Shown here one piece after another: positions 1 through 8,966 of a DNA stretch of 45,207 nucleotides. The notes beneath the pieces are model-generated. The model saw only the letters and a program-made list of their open reading frames with translations, searched no databases and was not told the origin of the DNA. Every line of letters starts with the position of its first letter. The stretch's first letter is position 1. This stretch comes from an uncultured Acetobacteraceae bacterium (GTDB lineage: Bacteria; Pseudomonadota; Alphaproteobacteria; Acetobacterales; Acetobacteraceae), in assembly GCA_903877125.1 (NCBI GenBank), contig CAIRCM010000171.1, positions 1 through 45,207 of the forward strand, in the 5' to 3' direction. Position numbers and translations under genes: made by a program.

Positions 1-190
1 GTCCGGCCAGATCTTCGGCGTCCGCGGCAACGAGATCTATCTGTACAACCAGCCCCGCCCGATCCGCATCATGGCGCGGACCGACGGCTGGACGTCGGAG
101 AACCTCGCCGAACATTGGCTCCCCGCCGTGGAGAAGGCCTTCACCCCGCTGGAACGCACCCGCGATGTCTATGCGTGGGACCCGGTCTGA
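1..190 (+). CDS. C-terminal fragment of SDR-type oxidoreductase
   Basis: Reading from base 2, an open frame runs in from the left edge and ends at TGA 188-190, giving 62 residues. It begins SGQIFGVRGNEIYLYNQPRP and ends in DVYAWDPV. This tail (GQIF-x-VR-x-NEI, then QPRP, a GWT motif and a final PL...DV...DP segment) is what I recall at the C-terminus of SDR proteins annotated as 3-hydroxyacyl-CoA dehydrogenase-like or peroxisomal multifunctional-like. The Rossmann fold and catalytic residues lie outside the window, so substrate cannot be inferred. A strong terminator follows 20 bases after the stop, so this gene ends its transcription unit. Confidence 0.6.
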   Translation, partial: SGQIFGVRGNEIYLYNQPRPIRIMARTDGWTSENLAEHWLPAVEKAFTPLERTRDVYAWDPV

Positions 191-210
191 CGGTATCCTC
201 ACGACCAACG

Positions 211-234
211 AGGGGGGCTTCGGCCCCCCTTTCT
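211..234 (+). terminator. Rho-independent terminator with UUCG loop
   Basis: A perfect 8-bp stem, AGGGGGGC (211-218) with GCCCCCCT (223-230), is closed by a TTCG tetraloop (219-222) and followed by TTCT. It sits between the stop of the SDR fragment and the start of the ThDP enzyme, both on the + strand, and separates their transcripts. Confidence 0.85.
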
Positions 235-262
235 GTATCCACGCTGCAAGGACCGCGACCAC

Positions 263-1894
263 ATGACCAAGACAATCCGCGGCGCCGACATCGTCGTGCG
301 CACCCTGGAACGCGCCGGACACACCAACATATTCACGCTCTCCGGCAACCACATCATGTCGCTGTTCGACGCGGCCATCGAAACCAAGCTCGATCTGCTG
401 CACGTCCGGCATGAGGCCGCGACGGTCCACATGGCGGACGCCTTCGGCCGCCTGACCGGCAAACCGGGCATCGCCTGGGTCACCGGCGGCCCCGGCCACG
501 CCAACGCGGTCGGCGCCCTGTTCACCGCGCTGGGCCAGGAAACCCCCATGGTCCTGATGTCCGGCCACACCGAAACCGATCAACTCGGCAAAGGCGGCTT
601 TCAGGAACTCCAACAGGTCGAAATGGCCGCGCCCGTCACCAAGGCAGCTTGGATGGCCACCGACACCGCCACCGTCGGCATGGACGTCGCGGAGGCCATT
701 CGCATCGCCACCACCGGCCGCCCCGGTCCGGTCCATCTCAGCCTGCCGTCCGACGTTCTCGACGCTTCGGTCGATGAAGACGACGTGCAGTGGCCCTCGG
801 CCGCCGACTTCACCGCCGAACCCGTCGCGCTGAATGACGCGGCGACCGATGCGATCCTGTCGATCATCGCCGCGGCCAAGCGTCCGCTGCTGATCGGCGC
901 CCCCGTCCTCGCCAACCGCCCCGGCCGTGCGCTGATGACGCGGGTCCAGGCCGCGCTGGGTATTCCCGGCTGTCTCAGCGAGGGGCCGCGCGGTTTCAAC
1001 GACGCGACCCTCGGGCGCTACGGCGACGTCGCGAAACGGGCCGATCTGATCGTGCTGCTGGGCAAGGCGCTCGATTTCACCCTCAAGTTCGGCGCCGAAC
1101 CGTTCATTTCCGCCGATTGCCGATTCGTCAGTATCGACCCCGAGGGCGCGATCCTCGGCCGCACGTCGGAAGCCCTCGGAAACCGTCTCGCCTTCGGCTG
1201 CATCGCCGACACCTATCCGGCGGGCGAAGCGCTGATCCGCCGTGCGCGTACGAAGGGCGACCCCGCTTGGGTGGCCGAGGCCGAGGCAGCCTTCGCCGAC
1301 CGGCCGGATTCCGTGCATACCGGCGTGTCCTCCACGCAAGGCAAGCTGCATCCGGCCGAGGTATTCCGCACCCTGCAAATCTTCCTCGATCGCGCACCCG
1401 ATGCCGTGCTGATCTGCGACGGCGGGGAATACGCTCAATGGGGGCAGAGCATCCTGCGTAACGATCGCCGCATGATCAACGGCGTGGCCGGCTCGATCGG
1501 TGCCTCTCTGCCGATGGCCGCCGGCGCTCGGATCGCCGAACCCGCCGCGCCGGTGTTCGCGGTCATGGGCGATGGCACGTTCGGGTTCCACATGTCGGAA
1601 CTGGAAACCGCGGTGCGCCTGAACCTCCCCTATGTCGCCATCGTCGGCACCGATTGCCGCTGGAACGCCGAGTATAACCTGCAGGTGCGCGACTACGGCC
1701 CCAACCGCACCCATGGCTGCGAGTTGAACCCGACCCGCTACGAACTCGTCGCCACCGCCCTCGGCGGACATGGCGAATTGGTCGAGCGCGCCGCTGACCT
1801 CGCACCCGCCATCGAACGTGCCCTGGCGAGTGGCAAACCGGCCGTCATCAACGTGATGATCGAAAGCATACCGTCGCCGGTCGTCCGCAAATGA
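263..1894 (+). CDS. Thiamine diphosphate-dependent enzyme, acetolactate synthase-like
   Basis: 543 residues with the three-part layout of the acetolactate synthase/benzoylformate decarboxylase superfamily: an N-terminal PYR domain with the ThDP-activating glutamate in VRHEAAT (E51), a central domain, and a C-terminal PP domain with GDG at 436-438. The segment GGPGHANAVGAL is typical of the family. Unusual: the metal-binding GDG...NN motif ends in T463-D464 where NN is normal, so cofactor binding or chemistry may differ. Start ATG 263 is preceded by AAGGA. The stop overlaps the next gene by four bases (ATGA), so the two are translationally coupled. The true substrate is unknown: it could be a 2-oxoacid decarboxylase or a carboligase, and there is no evidence for branched-chain amino acid synthesis here. 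Confidence 0.8.
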   Translation: MTKTIRGADIVVRTLERAGHTNIFTLSGNHIMSLFDAAIETKLDLLHVRHEAATVHMADAFGRLTGKPGIAWVTGGPGHANAVGALFTALGQETPMVLMSGHTETDQLGKGGFQELQQVEMAAPVTKAAWMATDTATVGMDVAEAIRIATTGRPGPVHLSLPSDVLDASVDEDDVQWPSAADFTAEPVALNDAATDAILSIIAAAKRPLLIGAPVLANRPGRALMTRVQAALGIPGCLSEGPRGFNDATLGRYGDVAKRADLIVLLGKALDFTLKFGAEPFISADCRFVSIDPEGAILGRTSEALGNRLAFGCIADTYPAGEALIRRARTKGDPAWVAEAEAAFADRPDSVHTGVSSTQGKLHPAEVFRTLQIFLDRAPDAVLICDGGEYAQWGQSILRNDRRMINGVAGSIGASLPMAAGARIAEPAAPVFAVMGDGTFGFHMSELETAVRLNLPYVAIVGTDCRWNAEYNLQVRDYGPNRTHGCELNPTRYELVATALGGHGELVERAADLAPAIERALASGKPAVINVMIESIPSPVVRK

Positions 1895-2430
1895 TCCGCT
1901 CCGTCGCCGTCTTCTGCGGCTCCAGGGCTGGTAACAACCCCGCCTATGCCGAAGCCGCCACGCGCCTGGGTCACGGCTTGGCCAAGGCGGGGATGACGCT
2001 GGTCTATGGCGGCGGCAAGGCCGGGATGATGGGGCTGGTCGCGGATGCGGCGTTGGCCGCGCAGGGCACGGTCGAGGGGATCATCCCCGAATTTCTAATG
2101 CAGTGGGAAGTCGCGCATCCCGGCGTGGTAGACATGCGTGTGACCGATTCGATGCATAGCCGGAAGCGGCAGATGTTCGACCGGGCCGACGCGTTCGTGA
2201 CCCTGCCGGGCGGACTTGGCACGCTGGACGAAACCATCGAAATCCTCACATGGCGCCAACTCAGGCAGCACGAAAAGCCCATCCTGATCTGCGACATCGC
2301 GGGCTGGGCACGGCATTTCGTCGGCGCCATCGCCGCAACGGTGGAACAAGGCTTCGCCGACGCCGCGGTGCTCGAATTCATCGAGGTTCTCGATGGCCCC
2401 GAAGCCGTCATGGAACGGCTGCGTGCCTGA
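1891..2430 (+). CDS. LOG family protein (cytokinin riboside 5'-monophosphate phosphoribohydrolase-like)
   Basis: 179 residues, the usual length for the TIGR00730 Rossmann-fold family. Visible motifs are GGGKAGMMG near 40-48, MHSRK at 88-92, and the signature PGGLGTLDE at 106-114. Family members hydrolyse nucleoside 5'-monophosphates (cytokinin nucleotides or AMP) to base and ribose 5-phosphate; in bacteria the physiological role is often unclear. The start overlaps the ThDP gene stop by four bases and the stop shares one base with the following cidA/lrgA start, placing it inside a coupled operon. The assignment to the family is firm; the natural substrate is not known. Confidence 0.88.
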   Translation: MIRSVAVFCGSRAGNNPAYAEAATRLGHGLAKAGMTLVYGGGKAGMMGLVADAALAAQGTVEGIIPEFLMQWEVAHPGVVDMRVTDSMHSRKRQMFDRADAFVTLPGGLGTLDETIEILTWRQLRQHEKPILICDIAGWARHFVGAIAATVEQGFADAAVLEFIEVLDGPEAVMERLRA

Positions 2431-2774
2431 TGCTGCCCGCGCTCACGCTGCTGATCGTTTGTCAGTTCGCCGGTGAGGCCTTAACCCGAGCAGCGGACCT
2501 GCCGCTGCCCGGGCCGGTGGTGGGGTTGGTGATCCTGCTGGTGTATCTCATCGCCAGGCGCGGCCCGAGCGAGGAACTGAAAACAACATCCTCGGTCCTG
2601 CTGCGCTACTTGCTGCTCCTGTTCGTGCCGGCGGGCGCCGGGGTGGTGACGCAACTCGATGTCCTCGGCGCCAACATTCTGCCGGCCTTGATCGCGGTCG
2701 TGATTTCCACCGCCCTGGGCTTGGGCGTGACCGCCTGGACGATGCAGATTCTCACGCGGAAATCGGACCCATGA
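2430..2774 (+). CDS. CidA/LrgA family holin-like membrane protein
   Basis: 114 residues, almost entirely hydrophobic, with about four membrane segments. The stretch LPLPGPVVGLVILL matches the conserved first loop of CidA/LrgA proteins. The family is described as holin-like or antiholin-like proteins affecting murein hydrolase export, and more recently as part of pyruvate or glycolate transport with the B partner. Start ATG at 2430 shares its A with the TGA of the LOG gene; an earlier start in this frame would lie within the LOG gene and is rejected. It overlaps the B subunit by four bases (2771-2774), as is usual for this pair. Confidence 0.85.
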   Translation: MLPALTLLIVCQFAGEALTRAADLPLPGPVVGLVILLVYLIARRGPSEELKTTSSVLLRYLLLLFVPAGAGVVTQLDVLGANILPALIAVVISTALGLGVTAWTMQILTRKSDP

Positions 2775-3496
2775 GGCCGGATTTCGGGCATCTTTGGGTC
2801 TATCTCCAAACCACGCCCTTGCTGGGCCTGGGAGTCACGCTGATTGCCTACCAGACCGCGATGGCGATCAACACCCGGCTGCGCGGACACACGCTGGCCA
2901 ATCCGATGCTGCTGAGCATCGGGATGATCGTGGCGCTGCTGCTGGCCACGCGCACGCCCTATGCCGTGTATTTCCAGGGCGCCCAGTACGTGCAGTTTCT
3001 CCTGGGCCCCGCGACCGTTGCTCTGGCGGTGCCGATGTATGCCAATCTCGGCCAGATACGCCGCGCCGCCGGCGCGCTTCTGCCGGCCTTGTTGCTGGGC
3101 TCGCTTACCGCGGCCGGCAGCGCCATGTTGATCGCGAAACTGCTGGGTGCGAACCGCGCCGTGGTCCTTTCGCTGGCCCCGAAATCGGTGACCACGCCCA
3201 TCGCCATGGGCATTTCCGAGCAGATCGGCGGCCAGCCGTCGCTGACGGCGGTGTTCGTCCTGATGACCGGGATCGCGGCGATCGTCCTTTACGGGCCGGT
3301 GATGAAGCTGCTGCGGATCGAAAGCTGGGCGGCGAAAGGCCTTGGCGCCGGCACCGCGGGCCACGGCCTCGCTACTGCTCGGGTATTGCTGCTGAACGAA
3401 ACGGCGGGCGCGTTCGGCGGCGTCGCGATCGGCCTGAACGGGCTGGTCACCGCGATTATCGTGCCGCTCCTGGCACGTTTGTTTTTCAGGATGTAG
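2771..3496 (+). CDS. CidB/LrgB family membrane protein
   Basis: 241 residues with multiple membrane segments; the conserved block LAPKSVTTPIAMGISEQIGG is diagnostic of LrgB/CidB (PlsE-type plastid glycolate/glycerate transporters belong to the same family). With the upstream CidA-like protein it likely forms the A/B complex in the inner membrane, either modulating cell lysis or exporting small 2-hydroxy or 2-oxo acids. Being translationally coupled to a ThDP enzyme that may act on 2-oxoacids makes a transport role attractive, but that is inference. The 3' end overlaps the convergent ABC ATPase gene by 11 bases (3486-3496). Confidence 0.88.
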   Translation: MRPDFGHLWVYLQTTPLLGLGVTLIAYQTAMAINTRLRGHTLANPMLLSIGMIVALLLATRTPYAVYFQGAQYVQFLLGPATVALAVPMYANLGQIRRAAGALLPALLLGSLTAAGSAMLIAKLLGANRAVVLSLAPKSVTTPIAMGISEQIGGQPSLTAVFVLMTGIAAIVLYGPVMKLLRIESWAAKGLGAGTAGHGLATARVLLLNETAGAFGGVAIGLNGLVTAIIVPLLARLFFRM

Positions 3497-4499
3497 CGTC
3501 GTTCAAATGGCACGCGCTCTTGTGTCCCGGCGCGATCTCCTTCAGCGCCGGTGCCTCGGTCGCGCAACGGGGCATCGCGTGCGGGCAACGCGGGTGAAAA
3601 TGGCACCCCGAAGGCGGCGCGATCGGGCTGGGAATTTCGCCCTTGATCGCGGTGAACCGGCGTTTGCGGGCCTCGATCCGCGGTACCTCGGCGAGCAGCG
3701 CCTGCGTGTACGGATGATTGGGACGGGCGAATATCGCCTCGGTCCCAGCGGATTCCACGATCCGGCCGAGGTACATGATCAATACGCGATCCGATAGATG
3801 TTCGACCACGCCAAGATCGTGACTGATGAACAGATAGGTCAAATCCAGATCGCGGCGCAGGTCCATGAACAGGTTCAGCACCTGGGCCTGGATCGATACG
3901 TCCAGCGCTGCGACGGCTTCATCGCACACCAGAAACTCGGGCTGCACGGCCAAAGCCCGTGCGATGCCGATCCGCTGGCGCTGCCCGCCGGAGAACTGAT
4001 GCGGATAACGCCGCTTGAACGCGGGATCGAGACCGGCACGGCGGAGCTGCTCGTCGAGATACGTATCGAACTGACCGGCGGGAATCATCCCGTGGACACG
4101 CGGTGCCTCCCCCACGATGTCCGCCACGCGCAGCCGTGGGTTGAGCGATGCATAAGGATCCTGAAAGATCATCTGCACCTTCAGCTTGGCGTCCTTCGCG
4201 GCCGGTGGCGGCAAGCTCGCGAGGTCGCGGCCTTTGAACAGGATCGTGCCGTCCGACGGCGGCATGATGCCGGCTACCATGCGGCCGAGCGTGGATTTGC
4301 CGCAGCCGGATTCACCGACCAGACCGACCACTTCGCCCTTTCCGACAACGAGATCGACATTGTCGACCGCATGCACGACCTCGCTTTTCGGCGCCTTGCC
4401 GAAACGCGCCGCGATGTCGCGGGTCAGGCGCGCCGCCGCGTCGTAGCTGGGGCCAAAACGTTTGGACACGCCCCGCAGTTCGATGATCGGTTCGTTCAT
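3486..4499 (-). CDS. Oligopeptide/dipeptide ABC transporter ATP-binding protein (OppF/DppF type)
   Basis: 337 residues from the ATG at 4499. Walker A is GESGCGKST (62-70), the signature is FSGGQRQRIGIARAL, and the Walker B region is CDEAVAALDVS (most relatives have DEPVSALDVS, so the Pro is replaced by Ala). The C-terminus carries the Cys-rich oligopeptide-binding tail (GCHFHPRCPHAMPRC). The [10 protein letters not shown] start was chosen because it begins at the beta-strand that opens these ATPases and its ATG overlaps the OppD stop by four bases; a 37-residue extension upstream would lie inside oppD. This is the last gene of the importer operon and it ends convergent with the lrgB-like gene. 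Confidence 0.9.
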   Translation of the reverse strand: MNEPIIELRGVSKRFGPSYDAAARLTRDIAARFGKAPKSEVVHAVDNVDLVVGKGEVVGLVGESGCGKSTLGRMVAGIMPPSDGTILFKGRDLASLPPPAAKDAKLKVQMIFQDPYASLNPRLRVADIVGEAPRVHGMIPAGQFDTYLDEQLRRAGLDPAFKRRYPHQFSGGQRQRIGIARALAVQPEFLVCDEAVAALDVSIQAQVLNLFMDLRRDLDLTYLFISHDLGVVEHLSDRVLIMYLGRIVESAGTEAIFARPNHPYTQALLAEVPRIEARKRRFTAIKGEIPSPIAPPSGCHFHPRCPHAMPRCATEAPALKEIAPGHKSACHLNDATS

Positions 4500-5461
4500 G
4501 CGGACACCGGATGGAAACAGCGGGCGGTATGACCGGGGGAGGGCTCGCTGGTGGGCGGTTCCTGCGTGCAGGACTCGGTGGCCCGGCCGCAACGCGATCG
4601 GAACGCGCAACCCGGCGGCAGCGACAGCAGGCTTGGTGTCATGCCAGGTATCTGCCGCAGTCGTTCCCCGCGCTTGTTGCGGCTGGGCACGCTGCCGATC
4701 AGTCCATGCGTATAAGGATGCACGGGATGATCCAGGACGGCCGTCGCATCTCCGGTCTCCACCACACGGCCCGCGTACATCACCGCGATCCGATCGGCGA
4801 GCCCGGCGATCACCGAAAGATCGTGCGTTACCCAGATCATTGCGGTCCCATGTTCGCTGGCGAGCTTCTGCACCTCCGCCAATATCTGCGCCTGGATCGT
4901 CACATCCAGCGCGGTCGTGGGTTCATCGGCGATCAGCAGATCCGGATTGTGCAGCAACGCGATGGCGATCGCGACGCGCTGGCGCATGCCGCCCGAAAAC
5001 TGGTGCGGATAAGCATTCAGCCGCTCCTCCGGGCTCGGTATCCCCACCATCCCCAGTGCATCGCGTGCCCGCGCCCGAGCCTCCGCCTTGCTGGTTTTGA
5101 CGTGCGCCCGTACCGCCTCGATCATCTGCGTATCGATCCGCAGGACCGGGTTGAGCGTCATCATCGGATCCTGAAAAATCATCGCGATCCGATTGCCGCG
5201 GAGGTGGCGCATTTCCCGTTCGTCGAGCTTGGCGAGATCCTGCCCCTGATACAGAATCGACCCGCCAACGATCCGCCCGGGGGGATCGATCAGGCCGATC
5301 ACCGAAAACCCCGTGACGGTTTTGCCCGACCCGGACTCGCCCACCAGGCCCAGCACCTCCCCACGCCCGACACTGAACGACACATCGTCCACCGCTTTGA
5401 CCACCCCCGCTCGGGTGAAGAAATGCGTGCGCAGATTGCGCACTTCCAGCGTGGCGCTCAT
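4496..5461 (-). CDS. Oligopeptide/dipeptide ABC transporter ATP-binding protein (OppD/DppD type)
   Basis: 321 residues from ATG 5461. Walker A is GESGSGKT (41-48), followed by the Q-loop segment [16 protein letters not shown], signature [15 protein letters not shown] and Walker [15 protein letters not shown]. The C-terminal Cys-containing region ([15 protein letters not shown]) is the oligopeptide transporter extension. It pairs with the following OppF-like ATPase as the cytoplasmic motor of the importer. Start and stop overlap the flanking genes by four bases each. A longer open frame upstream is out of register with dppC and has no domain content, so it was not used. Confidence 0.9.
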   Translation of the reverse strand: MSATLEVRNLRTHFFTRAGVVKAVDDVSFSVGRGEVLGLVGESGSGKTVTGFSVIGLIDPPGRIVGGSILYQGQDLAKLDEREMRHLRGNRIAMIFQDPMMTLNPVLRIDTQMIEAVRAHVKTSKAEARARARDALGMVGIPSPEERLNAYPHQFSGGMRQRVAIAIALLHNPDLLIADEPTTALDVTIQAQILAEVQKLASEHGTAMIWVTHDLSVIAGLADRIAVMYAGRVVETGDATAVLDHPVHPYTHGLIGSVPSRNKRGERLRQIPGMTPSLLSLPPGCAFRSRCGRATESCTQEPPTSEPSPGHTARCFHPVSA

Positions 5462-6342
5462 CGTTTGAGCCTCGGGTTCATTACGTCCCGTAAATGGTCT
5501 CCCACCAGATTGATCGACACGATCGTGATCAGCAGTGCGAGGCCCGGGTAGAAGCTGATCCAGTATTTGCCCGACAGCATATATTGATATCCGTTGGCGA
5601 TCAGCAGTCCCAGCGAAGGTTCGGTGATCGGAACCCCAAGACCAAGAAAGGACAATGTCGCCTCCAGCGCGATCGCGCGTGCCACCTGCTGCGTGGCGAT
5701 CACGATCAGCGGCGGCAGGCAGTTCGGCAGCAAATGGCCGAACATGATCCGCCGCCAGGGCAAGGCGAGGCACATCGCGGCCTCGATATATTCCCGTTTG
5801 CGCTCGACCATCGCGATCGCCCGCACGTTTCGCGCGTATCCCGCCCACTCCACGATCACCAGCGCCAGCACGACGTTCATCACGCCCTTGCCCAGCACCG
5901 CGAGGATCATCAGCGCGACGAGGATCGATGGAAAGGACAGTTGCAGGTCGACAACCCGCATGATGACGGTATCGACACGGCGCCCGAAGAAGGCGGCCAG
6001 CAGCCCCAGGGTGGTCCCGACACAGGCCGCGAAAATCGCCGAACCGACGCCGACGGCAAGGCTGATCCGCAATCCGAACAGCATGCCCGACAGCATGTCG
6101 CGCCCCTGGTCGTCGGTGCCAAGCCAGTAGGTGTAGCCCGCACCGGAGGCCGATCCGGGCGGCAGGCGCCCGTCCATGATATCGAGCTGCGCGAGATCGT
6201 ATGGGTTCTGCGGTCCGATCCAGTTCGCGAAAATCGCCGCGAGGACAATGACCACGAATACCGCGAGGCCCAGGACCGCGACCTTCGACGCCGCGAATTC
6301 CGAAACGAAACGACGGAACGGGGTTTCTTCGGCTGCCGTCAC
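5458..6342 (-). CDS. ABC transporter permease (DppC/OppC type)
   Basis: 294 residues with an N-terminal membrane helix, then the conserved periplasmic segment (GTDDQGRDMLSG) and five further helices. The cytoplasmic EAA loop, EYIEAAMCLALPWRRIMFGH, contacts the ATPases. The end, [20 protein letters not shown], is typical for DppC. It forms the inner-membrane channel with the DppB-like protein encoded just upstream, which it overlaps by four bases. Confidence 0.92.
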   Translation of the reverse strand: MTAAEETPFRRFVSEFAASKVAVLGLAVFVVIVLAAIFANWIGPQNPYDLAQLDIMDGRLPPGSASGAGYTYWLGTDDQGRDMLSGMLFGLRISLAVGVGSAIFAACVGTTLGLLAAFFGRRVDTVIMRVVDLQLSFPSILVALMILAVLGKGVMNVVLALVIVEWAGYARNVRAIAMVERKREYIEAAMCLALPWRRIMFGHLLPNCLPPLIVIATQQVARAIALEATLSFLGLGVPITEPSLGLLIANGYQYMLSGKYWISFYPGLALLITIVSINLVGDHLRDVMNPRLKR

Positions 6343-7313
6343 GCCTTGTTCTCCAGCCGCACGCGCGGGTCCAGCATGGTATACAGCACATCCACGACCA
6401 GATTGATCGTCGTGAAAATCAAGACAATCATCATCAGGTAGGCGACGATCACCGGCCGGTCCAGGACGTTGATGCTGTCGATGATCAGCTTGCCCATACC
6501 CGGCCAGGCAAACACGCTTTCCGTCACCACCGCGAAGGCGATGGTCGAGCCAAGTTCCAGCCCAACGACCGTCACGACCGGGATCATGATGTTTTTCAGC
6601 ACATGCACGAAGATAACCCTGGCAGGCGAAAGACCTTTGGCGTGGGCGAATTTGATGTAGTCGGAGGGGAGGATTTCGCGCACCCCCGCGCGGGTCAATC
6701 GCAGCACAAGCGAAATATTATAGAGCGACAGATTCAGCGCCGGCAGGAACATGTGCCGCAATCCGTCCCATGTCAGGAACGACCAGCGGATGCCGAACAG
6801 CATCGCCGTCTCGCCGCGGCCGGTGCTGGGGAGCCACCCCAACTGCACCGCGAACACCATGATCAGCATCAGCCCGACCCAGAATGTGGGCAGCGAAAAT
6901 CCCAGGATGCTCCCGCTCATGATGACGCGGCCAACGATGCCGTTGGGCCGAAAACCGGCGTAAAGTCCCAATGGCACGCCGAAACACACCGCCATCAGCA
7001 CCGCGCTGACCGCCAGTTCCATCGTCGCCGGCATCCGCTGGCCAATCAGCCGCAAGGCCGGTTCGTTGAACACGAAACTACGGCCGAGGTCGCCGTGCAC
7101 GGCGCCATTCAAAAACAGCAGATATTGATGCCAAAGCGGCTGATCCAGCCCCATCTCCGCGATGATCTTCGCCCGTTCGGCCTGATCCGCTTCGGGCGAA
7201 ATCAGGATATCGACGGGGTTGCCGATCACGTGCACGCCAATGAACACGATCAGCGTCATCGCCAGGACGACGAAGCTGGCCTGGAACAGCCGGCGGACGA
7301 GCCAGGTGAACAC
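6339..7313 (-). CDS. ABC transporter permease (DppB/OppB type)
   Basis: 324 residues. An N-terminal helix (RRLFQASFVVLAMTLIVFIGV) is followed by the long periplasmic loop with MGLDQPLWHQYLLFL and HGDLGRSF, both hallmark DppB segments. The EAA region is PSDYIKFAHAKGLSPARVIF. The protein ends DPRVRLENKA. It is the second channel subunit of the importer. The start ATG (7311-7313) shares base 7313 with the stop codon of the substrate-binding protein gene. Confidence 0.92.
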   Translation of the reverse strand: MFTWLVRRLFQASFVVLAMTLIVFIGVHVIGNPVDILISPEADQAERAKIIAEMGLDQPLWHQYLLFLNGAVHGDLGRSFVFNEPALRLIGQRMPATMELAVSAVLMAVCFGVPLGLYAGFRPNGIVGRVIMSGSILGFSLPTFWVGLMLIMVFAVQLGWLPSTGRGETAMLFGIRWSFLTWDGLRHMFLPALNLSLYNISLVLRLTRAGVREILPSDYIKFAHAKGLSPARVIFVHVLKNIMIPVVTVVGLELGSTIAFAVVTESVFAWPGMGKLIIDSINVLDRPVIVAYLMMIVLIFTTINLVVDVLYTMLDPRVRLENKA

Positions 7314-8881
7314 TAGCGTCCCGTCTCCGTCACGCCCGTGGCCTTTGTATCCTCGTCAACCCGGGCCGCGTAGGTCAGTCCGACCCGCGTCGCCCAAATG
7401 TTCTTCTGAAGATGCAACATGACCACCGGCACATCGTCCATCGCCAGTTTCATGGTTCGCAGCACGATCTGGTTGCGCGCCTGCTGATCCATCGTACCCA
7501 TGGCCTGATCCAGAAGCGTATCCACGGCGGGGTTGGAATAACGGCCGCGATTGGCCGTGCCCAGCCCACGCTGAGGGTTCCAGGTCGCGATCTGCGCGCG
7601 CAACGGATTGGTGCCCTCGCCACTTGCCACACCCCAACCCAACAGGAAGGCGGCGAATTCCTGCTTGCCGGCTCTCGTCGCGTAGCTGCTCCAGGGCATG
7701 GTATCGACGGTGGTCTGCACCCCGATGCGTTGCCACATCTGTGCGACGGCCTGGACGATTTTGGCATCGTTCACATAGCGGTCGTTCGGTCCATGCAGGA
7801 CGATGCGGAACCCATGCGGATAACCCGCCTCGGCCAGCAGCGCCTTGGCCCGTTCGGGCTGGAAGGGATCGGGCAGCAGATCGTCCACGTGATTGCTGTT
7901 GCCGGGCGGCAGATATTGCTTGGTCGGGATCGCCGCCCCCTCCATGACCCGTTCGACGATCGCCGCTCGGTTGATCGCCAGCGACAGCGCCTGCCGCACC
8001 CGCAAATCCTTCAGCGGATTCGTGGGCAAGGTTTCGCCGTTCGGTCCGGTTATCTCCGGCATCGTCCCGTCATGGGAGTGGTCGAGCCAAAGGTAGATCG
8101 AACGGTTGCTGACGACCTCCGACAGTCTCACCTTCGGATCCTGCAGCAGCTTCGCCAGATCGGCCGGCGGTACGAACTCGATGATATCGACGTCGCCGGC
8201 CAGCAGCGACGCGGTCCGCGCGGCGTCGTTGCTGATCATCCGGTAGCTGACATGGGCCCAATGGGGCTTCGCGCCCCAGTAACCGTCATACCGCTCCATC
8301 TCGATTCGGTTGCCGGGCTGATAGGAGATGAACCGGAACGGGCCGGTGCCGATCGTATCCTTGCCGCTGTTGAAGTCCTCGGTCGCGGGTTCCGGACCCA
8401 GCTTGTGCGGAATGATGAAGACCTGCAGCAGGTCCTGCGGCAGCAGCGGATAAGGCGTCGCGGTTTTCAGCAGGATCGTGTGCGGGTCGACGATCTCGGT
8501 CGCCACAACCGCGCGCGTGTAAATCTGGAACGATGCCGGGCTGTTTTTCACCGTCGGCACGCGCGCCAACGTGTAAGCCACGTCCTCCGCGGTAAATGGG
8601 GTACCGTCGTGGAACGTCGCCTCCCGCAGATGGAATTCCCAGGTTTTTTCGTCGCGCAATGTCCAACTCACCGCCAGACCCGGGATCATATGCCCCGAGG
8701 CGTCCTGTTCGACCAGCCGATCGAAGATGTGCCCATGCGCCGATTCATTCGGCGTCAGCGTATGGTAGTGTGGGTCCATGCTTGTGACCGGCGCGGACGA
8801 AGCGATCGTCAGGGTTTGCCCCGCGGCGCAAACCGGCGAAAGACACAGTATCCCCAGCGCCGCGATTTGCGATCGAACCAT
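7313..8881 (-). CDS. ABC transporter substrate-binding protein, family 5 (peptide/nickel type)
   Basis: 522 residues with an N-terminal signal peptide (MVRSQIAALGILCLSPVCAA, cleaved near AAG-Q). Family-5 landmarks are DPHYHTLTPNESAHGHIFDRLVE, FHLREATFHDGTPFTAEDVAYTL, GTGPFRFISYQPGN and the later RVRQALSLAINR segment. It is the periplasmic receptor and first gene of a five-gene importer operon read leftward (SBP, permease B, permease C, ATPase D, ATPase F), all overlapping by 1-4 bases. Ligand cannot be told from sequence: peptides, opines or other amines are all possible for this family. Confidence 0.9.
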   Translation of the reverse strand: MVRSQIAALGILCLSPVCAAGQTLTIASSAPVTSMDPHYHTLTPNESAHGHIFDRLVEQDASGHMIPGLAVSWTLRDEKTWEFHLREATFHDGTPFTAEDVAYTLARVPTVKNSPASFQIYTRAVVATEIVDPHTILLKTATPYPLLPQDLLQVFIIPHKLGPEPATEDFNSGKDTIGTGPFRFISYQPGNRIEMERYDGYWGAKPHWAHVSYRMISNDAARTASLLAGDVDIIEFVPPADLAKLLQDPKVRLSEVVSNRSIYLWLDHSHDGTMPEITGPNGETLPTNPLKDLRVRQALSLAINRAAIVERVMEGAAIPTKQYLPPGNSNHVDDLLPDPFQPERAKALLAEAGYPHGFRIVLHGPNDRYVNDAKIVQAVAQMWQRIGVQTTVDTMPWSSYATRAGKQEFAAFLLGWGVASGEGTNPLRAQIATWNPQRGLGTANRGRYSNPAVDTLLDQAMGTMDQQARNQIVLRTMKLAMDDVPVVMLHLQKNIWATRVGLTYAARVDEDTKATGVTETGR

Positions 8882-8966
8882 CTTGCATCCCCGTTCTTCT
8901 GCTCAGCCTATAGCCGTCCGCTTCGAAACCGCATACGGCCCGCGACCAAGGGCGGAATGCGGCGGA

